Positions 7,750 through 16,214 of a stretch of 64,000 bases of DNA are shown here, one piece after another. Source of the DNA: Reyranella sp. (GTDB lineage: Bacteria; Pseudomonadota; Alphaproteobacteria; Reyranellales; Reyranellaceae); the NCBI RefSeq assembly GCF_004297265.1, contig NZ_SCUT01000010.1:62001-126000 (forward strand), in the 5' to 3' direction. Position numbers and translations under genes: made by a program. How positions within the stretch are numbered: the first letter of the stretch is position 1; each line of letters starts with the position of its first letter. The notes under the pieces are model-generated. The model was not told the origin of the DNA. It was given only the letters and a program-made list of their open reading frames with translations, and searched no databases.

Positions 7750-7989
7750 ATGAGCAACCTCAAAGACAAGCTGGACAAGAAGCTGGAACAGAAGGCCGCC
7801 GAGATCGCCGAAGCCACCGCGAAGCCCGCGGTGAAGGAAAACGATCCGGAACTCGCCGCCGCCCTGGAGCGCGTCGAGAAGGGCGAGCTGTCCCGCGCCT
7901 ACCGCACGCCGAACGGTGCCCTCGTCATCACGCACAAGAGCGACCCCGACAACTCGCCGGCCGCTCCCGAAGCCCCCACGGGCCGCTAA
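7750..7989 (+). CDS. Small helical protein between portal and scaffold
   Basis: The protein is 79 aa, rich in Lys, Glu and Ala. It is predicted to be one long charged helix over residues 3-30 (KDKLDKKLEQKAAEIAEAT), followed by a short beta-like segment. The ribosome site lies in AGAGAGACC immediately upstream. The scaffold gene starts on the next base after its stop. It may be a head-assembly cofactor, but this is inferred from position alone. Confidence 0.6.
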   Translation: MSNLKDKLDKKLEQKAAEIAEATAKPAVKENDPELAAALERVEKGELSRAYRTPNGALVITHKSDPDNSPAAPEAPTGR

Positions 7990-8886
7990 ATGACGACCGA
8001 GGCACAGACCCCGGCAATTCCTGAGAGCGCACTCCCGCCCCAGAAGGGTGCGGAGTACGCCCAGGAGATGCTGAAGAAGGCCGAGGGCGCCGAGCGTCCC
8101 GCGGACCAGATCGTCACCGAAGAGCAGCCGAAGCTCCTGGCCGGCAAATACAAGACTGTCGAGGAGCTGGAGAAGGGCTACGCCGAGCTGATGAAACAGC
8201 GCGGCCAGCAGACGAACAACAAGCCCGCCGACGCGACGCCTACCGAGCAGAAGCCGGCGACCAAGACGCCAGAGCAGATTGCGGCGGATGAGGCGGCCAA
8301 GAAGGCTGCAGACGACGCCGAGGCCGCGCGCCTCGCTGCCCTCACGCCCGAGCAGCGCGCCGCCGAAGAGGCCGCCAAGAAGGCCACCCAGGCCGCGGGC
8401 CTGGACATGGACAAGCTCAACGCTGAGTTCGCCGCCAACGGCAAGATCGGCGAGGAGAGCTACACGGCCCTGGAGAAGGTCGGCATTCCCAAGAGTGTCG
8501 TCGACCAGTTCATTGCCGGCCAGCAGGCCGCGCAGAAGCTCGCCCGGCAGGAAGTCGTCGACACGATCGGCGGCGAAGAAGAGTTCGTGAAGATCGCCAC
8601 CTGGGCCGCGGAGAACGTCCCGGCCGAGGAACTCGAAGCCTACAATAAGATCGCCAAGGGCTCAGACATCGGGGCCACCAAGGTCGCCCTTGCCGGCCTG
8701 AAGGCGAAGTATGAGGCGGCCAACGGCTCCGAGCCCAACCTGATCGGCGGCGACACCACGTCCCCGGCGATGGGCTACAAGAACGAAGCCGAGATGAAGG
8801 CCGACATGGCGAAGCCCGAGTACGCCAAAGACCCCGCGTTCCGCGCGAAGGTCATCGCGAAGCTCCGCGCCACCACCGCCTTCTAA
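7990..8886 (+). CDS. Capsid scaffolding protein (T7 gp9-like)
   Basis: The protein is 298 aa (T7 gp9 307). It is highly charged and alanine-rich, with long predicted helices and low-complexity repeats in the middle (AAKKAADDAEAARLAAL, then EEAAKKATQAAG). This composition and its position between portal and capsid are diagnostic. Scaffolds of this type guide procapsid assembly and are then released. The stop at 8884-8886 is followed eight bases later by a predicted RNA pseudoknot. Confidence 0.9.
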   Translation: MTTEAQTPAIPESALPPQKGAEYAQEMLKKAEGAERPADQIVTEEQPKLLAGKYKTVEELEKGYAELMKQRGQQTNNKPADATPTEQKPATKTPEQIAADEAAKKAADDAEAARLAALTPEQRAAEEAAKKATQAAGLDMDKLNAEFAANGKIGEESYTALEKVGIPKSVVDQFIAGQQAAQKLARQEVVDTIGGEEEFVKIATWAAENVPAEELEAYNKIAKGSDIGATKVALAGLKAKYEAANGSEPNLIGGDTTSPAMGYKNEAEMKADMAKPEYAKDPAFRAKVIAKLRATTAF

Positions 8887-9244
8887 GAGAAGATGCGGTC
8901 CCAAGCCACCGCACATGCTTGGGCGTTTCGAGTAAACGACAGCATACTCCCCGCAACGCCGACTGGCGGGTTATCAACGTCGGCCCCTATTCCTCTTCGC
9001 TCGCGATAGGCCGCAAGGCTATTCCATCCGAGCAAGGCCCCGAGGGTCGAGCTGACTGGTCTCCCAGCTCCCCTCGGAAGTCCCGCGCCTCTTTAGGCGG
9101 CGACTTCCACGTCCCTCCATCCCAACAGCGCAAGCCGGCCTATGCCTCCCCGAGGGGAGCACCGTAGGGCGACACCTTGGTCCGCCTAAGTGATCGAGCG
9201 GCGGGAGTGAACCAACTCCCCACAACTCAACACAGACCCATCCA
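8887..9244 (+). ncRNA. Structured RNA region between scaffold and capsid genes (candidate 5' leader or cis-acting RNA)
   Basis: These 358 bases hold no convincing gene. Helices found by hand, all exact: (1) 8895-8899 with 8908-8912 and 8900-8906 with 8917-8923, an H-type pseudoknot. (2) Hairpin 8924-8928/8934-8938. (3) 8950-8954 with 8966-8970 and 8958-8963 with 8979-8984, a second H-type pseudoknot with loops of 3, 2 and 8 bases. (4) 8986-8990 with 9006-9010 and 8999-9003 with 9029-9033, a possible third. (5) 9040-9046 with 9071-9077 enclosing 9049-9054/9065-9070. (6) 9078-9082/9102-9106 enclosing 9086-9090/9095-9099. (7) Hairpin 9146-9150/9155-9159. (8) Hairpin 9203-9208/9215-9220. The last 24 bases are A/C-rich and unpaired. 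It may act on capsid mRNA translation, processing or stability; no known RNA family was recognised. Confidence 0.55.
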
Positions 9245-10168
9245 ATGACCGACGCAAATCCGTCGAGGCTTGGCCAGATCAACGCTGGCGGCGCCAACGA
9301 CGCCCTCTTCATGAAGCTCTTCTCGGGCGAGGTGATGACCGCCTTCGAGCAGGGCACCGCCTTCATGGCGCATCACTTCGTCCGCTCGATCTCTGGCGGC
9401 AAGTCCTCGCAGTTCCCGATGCTGGGCCGTACCACGGCCGCCTACCATACGGTCGGCGCCGAGATGCTCGGCAACGTGATCGCGCATAACGAGCGCGTCA
9501 TCACGGTCGACGACATGCTCGTGGCTCACACCTTCATCGCCGAGTGGGATGAGATGGTGAACCACTACGAGGTGCGCTCGCGCTACGCCACCGAGATCGG
9601 CCGCGCCCTCGCGCAGAAGTTCGACAAGACGATCGCGCAGACCGGCGTGCTCGCCGCGCGCGCCAGCTCCCCGATCACGGGCGAGAACGGCGGCTCGGTG
9701 CTCACCGACGCCAACTACGGCACCTCCGGTGCGGCCCTGGCCGCGGCGCTGTTCGATGCCCGCGTGATCTTCGACGAGAGCGATGTCACCGGCACCCCGA
9801 ACCTCTTCGTTCGCCCCGCCCAGCACGCTCTGATGGCCGAGACGACCTCGATCCTGAACAAGGACTGGGGCGGCGCCGGCTCGTTCTCGCAGGGCACGGT
9901 CGGCCCGGTGAACGGGATCAACATCATCAAGACCAACAACCTCCCGAGCACCAACGTCAACTCTGGCCCCTCCAAGTACCAGGGTAACTTCTCGACCACG
10001 GTCGGCCTGTTCATGACGGACATGGCTGTCGGTACGGTCAAGCTGAAGGACGTCGCGATCGCTTCCGAGTGGCAGCTCTCGCGCCTCGGCTGGCTGACGG
10101 TCGGCCGTCTGGCGTTCGGCTCGGGCATCCTGCGCCCGATCTGCGCGATCGAGCTGAAGACCTCGTAA
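9245..10168 (+). CDS. Major capsid protein (T7 gp10-like)
   Basis: The protein is 307 aa (T7 gp10A 345) with the HK97-like fold expected for podoviruses. The N-terminus MTDANPSRLGQINAGGANDA followed by the LFSGEVMTAFEQGT segment is characteristic. Later strands include FVRSISGGKSSQFPMLGRT and a C-terminal core with VGLFMTDMAVGTVKLKDVA. It is the only large gene between the structured RNA and a strong terminator (10202-10241). The ATG has no Shine-Dalgarno sequence: the 20 upstream bases are A/C-rich. Confidence 0.95.
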   Translation: MTDANPSRLGQINAGGANDALFMKLFSGEVMTAFEQGTAFMAHHFVRSISGGKSSQFPMLGRTTAAYHTVGAEMLGNVIAHNERVITVDDMLVAHTFIAEWDEMVNHYEVRSRYATEIGRALAQKFDKTIAQTGVLAARASSPITGENGGSVLTDANYGTSGAALAAALFDARVIFDESDVTGTPNLFVRPAQHALMAETTSILNKDWGGAGSFSQGTVGPVNGINIIKTNNLPSTNVNSGPSKYQGNFSTTVGLFMTDMAVGTVKLKDVAIASEWQLSRLGWLTVGRLAFGSGILRPICAIELKTS

Positions 10169-10201
10169 CGACCCCCGGCCTAGAGCCGGCATCATGACCC
10201 T

Positions 10202-10241
10202 AGGGAGCTGTCTGCCACGCGCGGGCGGCTCCCTATTTTTT
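10202..10241 (+). terminator. Intrinsic terminator after major capsid gene (T7 T-phi position)
   Basis: AGGGAGC (10202-10208) pairs with GCTCCCT (10228-10234) and is followed by ATTTTTT (10235-10241). A smaller hairpin, CCGGC/GCCGG (10175-10189), lies just upstream. T7 has its main late terminator at the same place, after gene 10. This should give a high capsid to tail transcript ratio. Confidence 0.88.
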
Positions 10242-10251
10242 CGAGTTCTCC

Positions 10252-10842
10252 ATGGCTGACCTCCCTTCGGTATCTACCAAGCTGGAAGCGATCAACACGA
10301 TGCTGGGCGCCATTGGCTCCAGCCCCGTGCAGTCGCTCACCGTGTCTGTCGACGGCGACGTCACCACGGCCCTCACGATCCTCGACGAGACCCTTAAAGA
10401 GGTGCTGTCGCAGGGGTGGGACTTCAACACAGACACGCGCTATCCGATCGCCCGCACGATCGACAACGAATACCTAGTGCCGTCCAACGTGGCGGCGATC
10501 GACGTCTCCGACGAGCATCCCGAGGTTCGCGCTACGCAGCGCGCCGGGAAGATGTGGGACCAAGAGAACCACACCTTCACCTGGGATCGGGACCTCACCT
10601 TCAACATCACCTGGCTTTTCCCCTTCGACGAGCTGCCGCAGACCGCGAAGAACTACATCGCACTGAAGGCGGCCCGCAGGTTCCAAGGTCGCGCCCTCGG
10701 CTCCGACAATCTCGGCAAGTATGCCGAGAATGACGAGATGGAGGCTCGCACCATCTTCCTCGACGCTGAAGGCGTAGACGCACAACACAACATCCTGACC
10801 GGCAACTACGCGGTCTATCGAGTTCTCAACAGGCGGGTTTAA
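10252..10842 (+). CDS. Tail tubular protein A (T7 gp11-like)
   Basis: The protein is 196 aa, exactly the T7 gp11 length. Gp11 forms the ring joining portal to tail nozzle. Typical features are the N-terminal KLEAINTMLGAIGSSPVQSL, the EVLSQGWDFNTD segment, the WDRDLTFNITWLFPFDELP stretch, and C-terminal FQGRALGS followed by a helix. It begins 11 bases after the capsid terminator and overlaps the next start by one base. Confidence 0.93.
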   Translation: MADLPSVSTKLEAINTMLGAIGSSPVQSLTVSVDGDVTTALTILDETLKEVLSQGWDFNTDTRYPIARTIDNEYLVPSNVAAIDVSDEHPEVRATQRAGKMWDQENHTFTWDRDLTFNITWLFPFDELPQTAKNYIALKAARRFQGRALGSDNLGKYAENDEMEARTIFLDAEGVDAQHNILTGNYAVYRVLNRRV

Positions 10843-13187
10843 TGGGCCTCGTATCAGGTTCGATCCCCAGCCTCGTCAACGGTGTCTCTCAGCAGCCTCC
10901 TTGGATGCGCCTCCCTTCCCAAGGTGAGGCCCAAGAGAACGCGCTGTCCTCCTTGGTCAACGGTGTCGACCGTAGGCCGCCGACCGAACACGTCGCGAGG
11001 ATCAGCGCGACATCGTTCGGCGATGCTTTCCTTCACACCATCAACCGCGACGAAGATCGACGCTACTCTGTCGTCATCACCGATGGCGATCTTCGCGTCT
11101 TCGACCTAGCGACGGGCACAGAGAAGACGGTCAACTTCCCGAACGGGAAGGGCTACCTGACCGCCTCTACCCCCGAAACCTCCTTCGCCTGCTCTACCAT
11201 CGCCGACTTCACGTTCGTCATGAACCGCGAGGTGGCGGTGGGCGAGGAGAATGCCGGCAACACCGTCGACAACTCCTTGTGGGTCTACGTCAAACAGGCG
11301 TTCTACAATTGCAGCTATGGCGTCTATGTCGACGGCGTTCTGCATGGCACGCACACCACGGCGGCTACCGGCAATCAGCCGCAGACGGATGTGATCGCGG
11401 GAGCGCTGGCGTCGGCCCTAACGAGCAGCCTCGGCGCCGGATGGACAATCACACACGCTCGCTCCGTAGTCCGGATCAAGAAGAACGACAACAGCGTCCA
11501 CTCGATCGAGAGCTACGACAGCCAAGGCAATAACGCCTTGGTGTCCTTCGGCCGCTCGATCCAGAACTTCGTGGACCTCCCGCCGAACGCCTTCGGAAAC
11601 ACCATCGTCGAAGTGTCGGGCAACACCAGCAACGCCTTCGACAGCTACTGGGTCTCCTACAACTCCACCAAGCAGGCTTGGGAGGAGACGGTGAAGCCGG
11701 AAGACGAAGCGCGGCCTGATCCCGACACGATGCCGTGGAAGCTCACTCACGAGCTGGACGACACCTTCACCTTCGACAAGATCGACTGGGGGTGGCGCGT
11801 AGCCGGCGACGCCTCAAGCGCGCCTACGCCGTCCTTGGTCGGCCGCACGGTCAACGACATCTACATCCATCGCAACCGCCTGTTCATCCTGGCGGATCAG
11901 AATGCGATCGGCTCTCGCCCCGGTGGCGAGAACTTCTTCGAGCTGTATCCGGCCACCGCAACGACGAGCCTCGACAGCGACCCTATCGACGTCGGCCTGT
12001 CGTCCAAGTCGGACGCAGTCCCCATCGCGCGCTACGCGGTAGGCTTCGCTGACGACCTGATGATCTTTACCGCTCCTGGGCAGTTCCGCCTTGGGGGAGG
12101 GGACATCCTCACGGCATCGACGGTCAAGGCATCGGAGAGCGCGTCCTACACGACGATGCTCACGGCGCGGCCGGCGACCAACGGCAAGCTGATCCACTTC
12201 GCGATCGAGAAGGGCTCCGACAGCGGTATCCGAGAGGGCTTCGTGGACACCAACTCCGAAGTCTTCGAGGCGCCCGACATCACGGTTCACGTCCCGAGCT
12301 ACATCCGCGGCAAGGTCCGCCAGCTCGTGTCGGCCATCAACTTCGACACGCTGTTCCTCCGAGCCGATGGCGCGTTGAACAAGGTGTGGGTCTACAAGTG
12401 GTTCATTGAGAACAACGAGAAGCTACAGTCCTCTTGGTCGACCTGGGTGTTCCCCGAGGACGACAAGGTGCTGTCGCTCTCCTACATCGACGGTAGCCTC
12501 TACCTGATGATCGAGAGGGCGACCGGAGTGTTCTTGGAGCGCCTTCGCCTGGACGTCTCCTATGCCGACCCAGGGCTGACCTTCTCGATCCGTCTGGATC
12601 GCAAGGCGTCAGTGCTGGGGACATACGACAGCGGCACCGGCTATACGACATGGACGCTACCTTACGACCTCACGGGCCTCACCCCGATCGGCGTATATGG
12701 CTCGGCGTTCTCCGGTAAGGCGGGCTTCCAGCTTCCAGCGTTGACCATAGTCGACGCGGCGGCCGGCACGGTGCGTCTGCCGGGCAACCTCACGGACGGC
12801 CAGTGTCACTTCGGCGTCCGCTACACCTACCGCTATCGCCCCTCGACGATCTACTTCCCTCTCTCCGCGGGTGACAAGCGATCCGTAATCACCGATGGGC
12901 GCTTGCAGCTTCGCCACCTGTTCATCAACTACTCGAACACCGGCTTCTTCCGCGTCGTGGTCAGCCAGATCGGAAGAGACCCTTTCACCTACACGTTCAC
13001 TCCGAACGTCGTGGGCCAGACCTTCGTCGTAGGCACGCCTCAGTTCACCACAGGCGCCTTCCGCGTCCCCGTGCGCGCCGAGAACACTAAGGTCTCAATC
13101 GACATAACGAGCGACAGCCACTACCCATGCTCTATCCTGAGTTTCGACTGGGAGGGCGAGTTCACTCTGCGCTCCCGCCGAGTGTAG
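10842..13187 (+). CDS. Tail tubular protein B (T7 gp12-like nozzle)
   Basis: The protein is 781 aa (T7 gp12 794). Gp12 forms the tail nozzle that carries the fibres. The N-terminus GLVSGSIPSLVNGVSQQPPW is the family hallmark. The rest is beta-rich, with conserved pieces such as VGRTVNDIYIHRNRLFILADQN and SASYTTMLTARPATNGKLI. Its end overlaps the next gene by 61 bases. Confidence 0.94.
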   Translation: MGLVSGSIPSLVNGVSQQPPWMRLPSQGEAQENALSSLVNGVDRRPPTEHVARISATSFGDAFLHTINRDEDRRYSVVITDGDLRVFDLATGTEKTVNFPNGKGYLTASTPETSFACSTIADFTFVMNREVAVGEENAGNTVDNSLWVYVKQAFYNCSYGVYVDGVLHGTHTTAATGNQPQTDVIAGALASALTSSLGAGWTITHARSVVRIKKNDNSVHSIESYDSQGNNALVSFGRSIQNFVDLPPNAFGNTIVEVSGNTSNAFDSYWVSYNSTKQAWEETVKPEDEARPDPDTMPWKLTHELDDTFTFDKIDWGWRVAGDASSAPTPSLVGRTVNDIYIHRNRLFILADQNAIGSRPGGENFFELYPATATTSLDSDPIDVGLSSKSDAVPIARYAVGFADDLMIFTAPGQFRLGGGDILTASTVKASESASYTTMLTARPATNGKLIHFAIEKGSDSGIREGFVDTNSEVFEAPDITVHVPSYIRGKVRQLVSAINFDTLFLRADGALNKVWVYKWFIENNEKLQSSWSTWVFPEDDKVLSLSYIDGSLYLMIERATGVFLERLRLDVSYADPGLTFSIRLDRKASVLGTYDSGTGYTTWTLPYDLTGLTPIGVYGSAFSGKAGFQLPALTIVDAAAGTVRLPGNLTDGQCHFGVRYTYRYRPSTIYFPLSAGDKRSVITDGRLQLRHLFINYSNTGFFRVVVSQIGRDPFTYTFTPNVVGQTFVVGTPQFTTGAFRVPVRAENTKVSIDITSDSHYPCSILSFDWEGEFTLRSRRV

Positions 13188-13648
13188 TCCTTCGCCCCGC
13201 AACTGTCGCCGACTGCGTCAGCCTCGCTCCGCGTCTTCGTAAAGAGGATGCGGAGGAGGCGTACGCGGCCACCGGCATTCCCGCTGAATACGCCCTCAAG
13301 CTCAGTCTTCGCCCGGAGACCTTCGTGGCAGACCTTGAGGGAAACCCCGAGATGATCTTCGGTTGCCGTGAGCGGCCTGGAGACCCCGCGGTCGGCGTGC
13401 CTTGGATGCTTGGCACCCCCGTTGTCGTGTCGCCCCCATGGCGGCGCACCTTCCTCCATGCCTCCCGCATCGCGGTCGAGGAGTGGCAGGCTCGGCATCC
13501 CATCCTTTCCAACTTCATCGACGCGCGCAACGCCAAGCACATCCGCTGGCTGCGCTGGCTCGACTTCCACTTCATCGCCCGCCATGACCGCCACGGTCCT
13601 CTTGGGCTCCCATTCCTTGAGTTCGTCAGGATCAACCCATGTGCGTAG
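13127..13648 (+). CDS. GNAT-like internal virion protein, gp13 position (DUF2833-like)
   Basis: The protein is 173 aa. The frame overlaps gp12 by 61 bases; a later start inside the frame is possible. The sequence resembles a GNAT fold without a clear catalytic loop: VVLRPATVADCVSLAPRLR, then GVPWMLGTPVVVSPPWRRTFL, then ILSNFIDARNAKHIRWLRWLDF. This pattern is typical of the DUF2833 proteins that occupy the gene 13 slot in many T7-like phages. They are thought to be needed for internal core assembly; acetyltransferase activity is not established. Confidence 0.75.
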   Translation: MLYPEFRLGGRVHSALPPSVVLRPATVADCVSLAPRLRKEDAEEAYAATGIPAEYALKLSLRPETFVADLEGNPEMIFGCRERPGDPAVGVPWMLGTPVVVSPPWRRTFLHASRIAVEEWQARHPILSNFIDARNAKHIRWLRWLDFHFIARHDRHGPLGLPFLEFVRINPCA

Positions 13649-14208
13649 AACCGACCACCGCGATGGCGGGCGCCTCGCTGGCGATCGGCACCGCCCAGGC
13701 TGTCTCCAAATACGCCGCAGGGCAGGAGGACGCAGCTTCGCAGCGCGCCTACCAAGCCCAGGCCAAATACAACGCCGAGGTGGCTCGTAACCAGACCTAC
13801 GACCAGATCGGCATGAGGCAGCAGCAGGAGATCGACGCCGCCTCTCAGGCCCTCTTCGATAACTCCATCCGCGCCATCAAGGCTCGCGCTACGGCCGATG
13901 CCGGCGCTGCCGATGCCGGCGTGCAGGGCAATAGCGTCGAAAGCGTAGCCCGCAACGTCTACATGGAGCAGGGGCGCATCGACAGCGCTACCGAGCGCAA
14001 CACCAAGATGTCTGTCCAGCAGCTCCAAGAGGAGAAGAAGCAGGCGGATGCACAATACCGCTCTCGCACCAATCTCCCCGAGGTTCGCGGCCCGTCCGCG
14101 CTTGGTCTCGGCCTGGAGATCGCTGGTGCGGGCCTCAGTGCCTATGACCTCTACGATCGCCCGAACCGCATCAATGGCGGGGGCGGGACAGGGAAGAAGA
14201 ACTCCTAA
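13639..14208 (+). CDS. Internal virion protein B (T7 gp14-like)
   Basis: The protein is 189 aa (T7 gp14 196), starting MCVEPTTAMAGASLAIGTAQ. The MC start and a short Gly/Ala hydrophobic segment near the N-terminus match T7 gp14, which is ejected and forms a pore in the host outer membrane. A long charged helix follows (residues about 30-140, Gln- and Ala-rich). It overlaps the gp13-position gene by ten bases and the next gene by one. Confidence 0.88.
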   Translation: MCVEPTTAMAGASLAIGTAQAVSKYAAGQEDAASQRAYQAQAKYNAEVARNQTYDQIGMRQQQEIDAASQALFDNSIRAIKARATADAGAADAGVQGNSVESVARNVYMEQGRIDSATERNTKMSVQQLQEEKKQADAQYRSRTNLPEVRGPSALGLGLEIAGAGLSAYDLYDRPNRINGGGGTGKKNS

Positions 14209-16214
14209 TGGCCCCGAAGGATCGCGTTAGGCCCGAGCCGCTCACCTACGAGCGGCAGGGCGATACCACTGTCCTGCGTCCGCAGGCCAACCCAGTAGAC
14301 ACCTTCGTCCGCCCCACCGAGCCGCTGAAGAGCAGCTTGATGGATGTCGCTCAGTCGCTCGCCCAGGTGCAGCCCAAGCTCGACCGCTTTGTGTCCGAGA
14401 AGGCGCACCAGCAGGCAATCGCGGATGCGCGAGACGCCGAGGCGAAGGCGATGGTCGCCACCTCGAAGTCCTGGGACGAAGCCATCAAGAACGGTGAGGC
14501 GCCGGCTGGTGCCTCCCCGCTGTACCGGCGCGTGTTCGAGGAAACCCAGGGTAAGGTCCATGGGCTCAACACCGCCCAGGCCCAGCTCTGGCAGGAGTGG
14601 GTCTCACCGGAAAACACCATCAGGACCACCCAAGACCCAGAGGTGATCGGGAAGTGGTTCGCAGATCGCCGGAAGAAGTTCTTCGACGGCAAGAGCAACG
14701 ACTGGATCAACGGCTTCTCGCCTGCGTTCGCGCAAGTCCAGCAGCAGCTCACGCAGAAGATCATCGGCGACAACGTCAAGTATATCGAGCAGGCGAACCA
14801 CGACGCCCTCGGCCAGCTCTTCATGGAGCGCATCATGGCCGGCGCCGCGTCGGGGCAGACGCCCTCGCAGATCGCGGCCCAGCTCGCCGACGACGCCTTG
14901 CCCCAGCGCTTCGCTGGAATGCAGGGCAAGGAGATCAACACGATCGCCGCCAAGGCCATCATCTCCGTCGCGCAGAAGACCGGCCGTACCGATCTCCTAC
15001 AGATCGGCTACTCCGATCGCCCAGACCTCAAGAACCCAGGCGGCACCATCAAGGGCGTCTTCACGATCCCTGAGTTCTCCATGCAGGCCGACGCGGCGCA
15101 GACTGCGATCCTGTCCAAGGCCAACGCCGCGGAGACGCGCGCCCAGCTCGCCGAGGCCCGCGCTGAGAAGCGTATGGGCAAGGACATGATGGTGGAGCTG
15201 GTCGAGAAGAAATCGGCCGATCCCAACTGGGAGCCGGACGTCGAGTGGAAGAAGCGCGCCGCAAGGGCGGGCCTCTCGCCGACAGTCCTGCGCGCGCAGC
15301 TTGACGCCTCTGTGCGTCCGCCTAAGAGCTACGACCCAGTCACGTTCAACACCATGGCGTTGCAGTACGTCGATCTCGTGAGAAGCGGAAAGGACGCCAC
15401 CTCGGCTATCGAGGCGATGGCCCCGCATCTCTCGGCCCCACAGCTTCTCCAGATGCACAAGGAGAACGATAAGGGTGCAGACAGCATCTTCCGCAGCCGT
15501 GTCTACACTGTCGAGCACGACGGCCTCAAAGGTATGGTCGACAAGCTGACGAAGTCCCTGGACGGTCCCGCGGCCAACAACCGCGTCACCGCCGCACTAG
15601 GCGATCTCGTGCAGTTCACCCTGGACGAGCAGCGCAAGATGTCCGCAGGCGGACCGATCGACCTTCGCAAGCTGGAGGATGCGGTCCGTGCCAAGGGGCA
15701 GGAGCTGCGCGATCGCCTGATACAGGAGAACGAAGGCGCGTTCACAGACCCCAACGCTCCGCAGGGCAGCAAGCCCGGCGCGAAGGGCAGCAAGCCCGGC
15801 CAACAGGCCCAGGGGCAGCCTTCCAATCCCAACACTGTCGCCAACGCGATCCCCGCGGATCGTATTGTCGACGCCAGTCCGCAGGCGCAGGGCTACCAGT
15901 TCCCGCCAGCGACTACGACTACGAGTGCAGGTATGCAGATCATCGCGACGTGGCAGCCGCCTCCTGGCGCCACCATCGACATCCGCGAGATCAATCTGCT
16001 CCGCATGAACCCCATGGCGCTCAACGCCGAGGGCGTGCCTCTGTGGAAGAGGTTCGACGAGACCTACGGTGTCGGCGCCAGCCGATACTTCGCCACCAAC
16101 AGTCAACGCGAGATCACCGTGTTCCTCGATCGTCAGCGCGCCTCCCGCGCTCAGTCGGTCAAGGATGCTCAGGATCGCGTTCGCAACTCCAACGCTCCTA
16201 CAACGGTCCCCTAA
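14208..16214 (+). CDS. Internal virion protein C (T7 gp15-like)
   Basis: The protein is 668 aa (T7 gp15 747). It is largely helical, with an N-terminal QVQPKLDRFVSEKAHQQAI segment that resembles the family start. A polar linker with a short tandem repeat (GSKPGAKGSKPGQQ) lies near residues 520-535. It starts on the last base of the gp14 stop, and the gp16 gene starts on the next base after its own stop. In T7 gp15 and gp16 form the periplasmic tunnel and DNA translocation motor during ejection. Confidence 0.88.
   Translation: MAPKDRVRPEPLTYERQGDTTVLRPQANPVDTFVRPTEPLKSSLMDVAQSLAQVQPKLDRFVSEKAHQQAIADARDAEAKAMVATSKSWDEAIKNGEAPAGASPLYRRVFEETQGKVHGLNTAQAQLWQEWVSPENTIRTTQDPEVIGKWFADRRKKFFDGKSNDWINGFSPAFAQVQQQLTQKIIGDNVKYIEQANHDALGQLFMERIMAGAASGQTPSQIAAQLADDALPQRFAGMQGKEINTIAAKAIISVAQKTGRTDLLQIGYSDRPDLKNPGGTIKGVFTIPEFSMQADAAQTAILSKANAAETRAQLAEARAEKRMGKDMMVELVEKKSADPNWEPDVEWKKRAARAGLSPTVLRAQLDASVRPPKSYDPVTFNTMALQYVDLVRSGKDATSAIEAMAPHLSAPQLLQMHKENDKGADSIFRSRVYTVEHDGLKGMVDKLTKSLDGPAANNRVTAALGDLVQFTLDEQRKMSAGGPIDLRKLEDAVRAKGQELRDRLIQENEGAFTDPNAPQGSKPGAKGSKPGQQAQGQPSNPNTVANAIPADRIVDASPQAQGYQFPPATTTTSAGMQIIATWQPPPGATIDIREINLLRMNPMALNAEGVPLWKRFDETYGVGASRYFATNSQREITVFLDRQRASRAQSVKDAQDRVRNSNAPTTVP

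Noticed and set aside
8884..8923. Stop-codon readthrough of scaffold caused by the pseudoknot eight bases downstream
   Set aside because: The spacing fits viral readthrough, but the stop is UAA (poor for readthrough) and the extension of about 41 codons shows no phage-like sequence. Kept only as a remote possibility.
8919..9167. 82-codon plus-strand frame in the scaffold-capsid gap
   Set aside because: No ribosome site, no phage-like protein features, and it runs through the pseudoknots and hairpins.
8887..9244. Structured scaffold-capsid gap as a phage tmRNA
   Set aside because: Size and multiple pseudoknots are suggestive, and AAACGAC at 8934-8940 resembles a tag start. But there is no T arm, no matching acceptor strands or CCA, and the reading frame from there does not end in a tag-like AA stop.
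8887..9244. Group I intron or hammerhead ribozyme in the same gap
   Set aside because: No P, Q, R, S core elements or terminal G pattern for group I, no CUGAUGA/GAAA core for hammerhead, and no interrupted gene on either side.
9227..10195. 322-codon minus-strand frame opposite the capsid gene
   Set aside because: It mirrors the codon bias of the capsid gene and has low-complexity Arg/Gly/Asp sequence with no start signal; a shadow frame.
15760..15800. Short tandem repeat in the gp15-like gene as a regulatory repeat
   Set aside because: Two copies of GSKPGAK/GSKPGQQ encode a flexible linker; this is a protein feature and not an independent DNA element.
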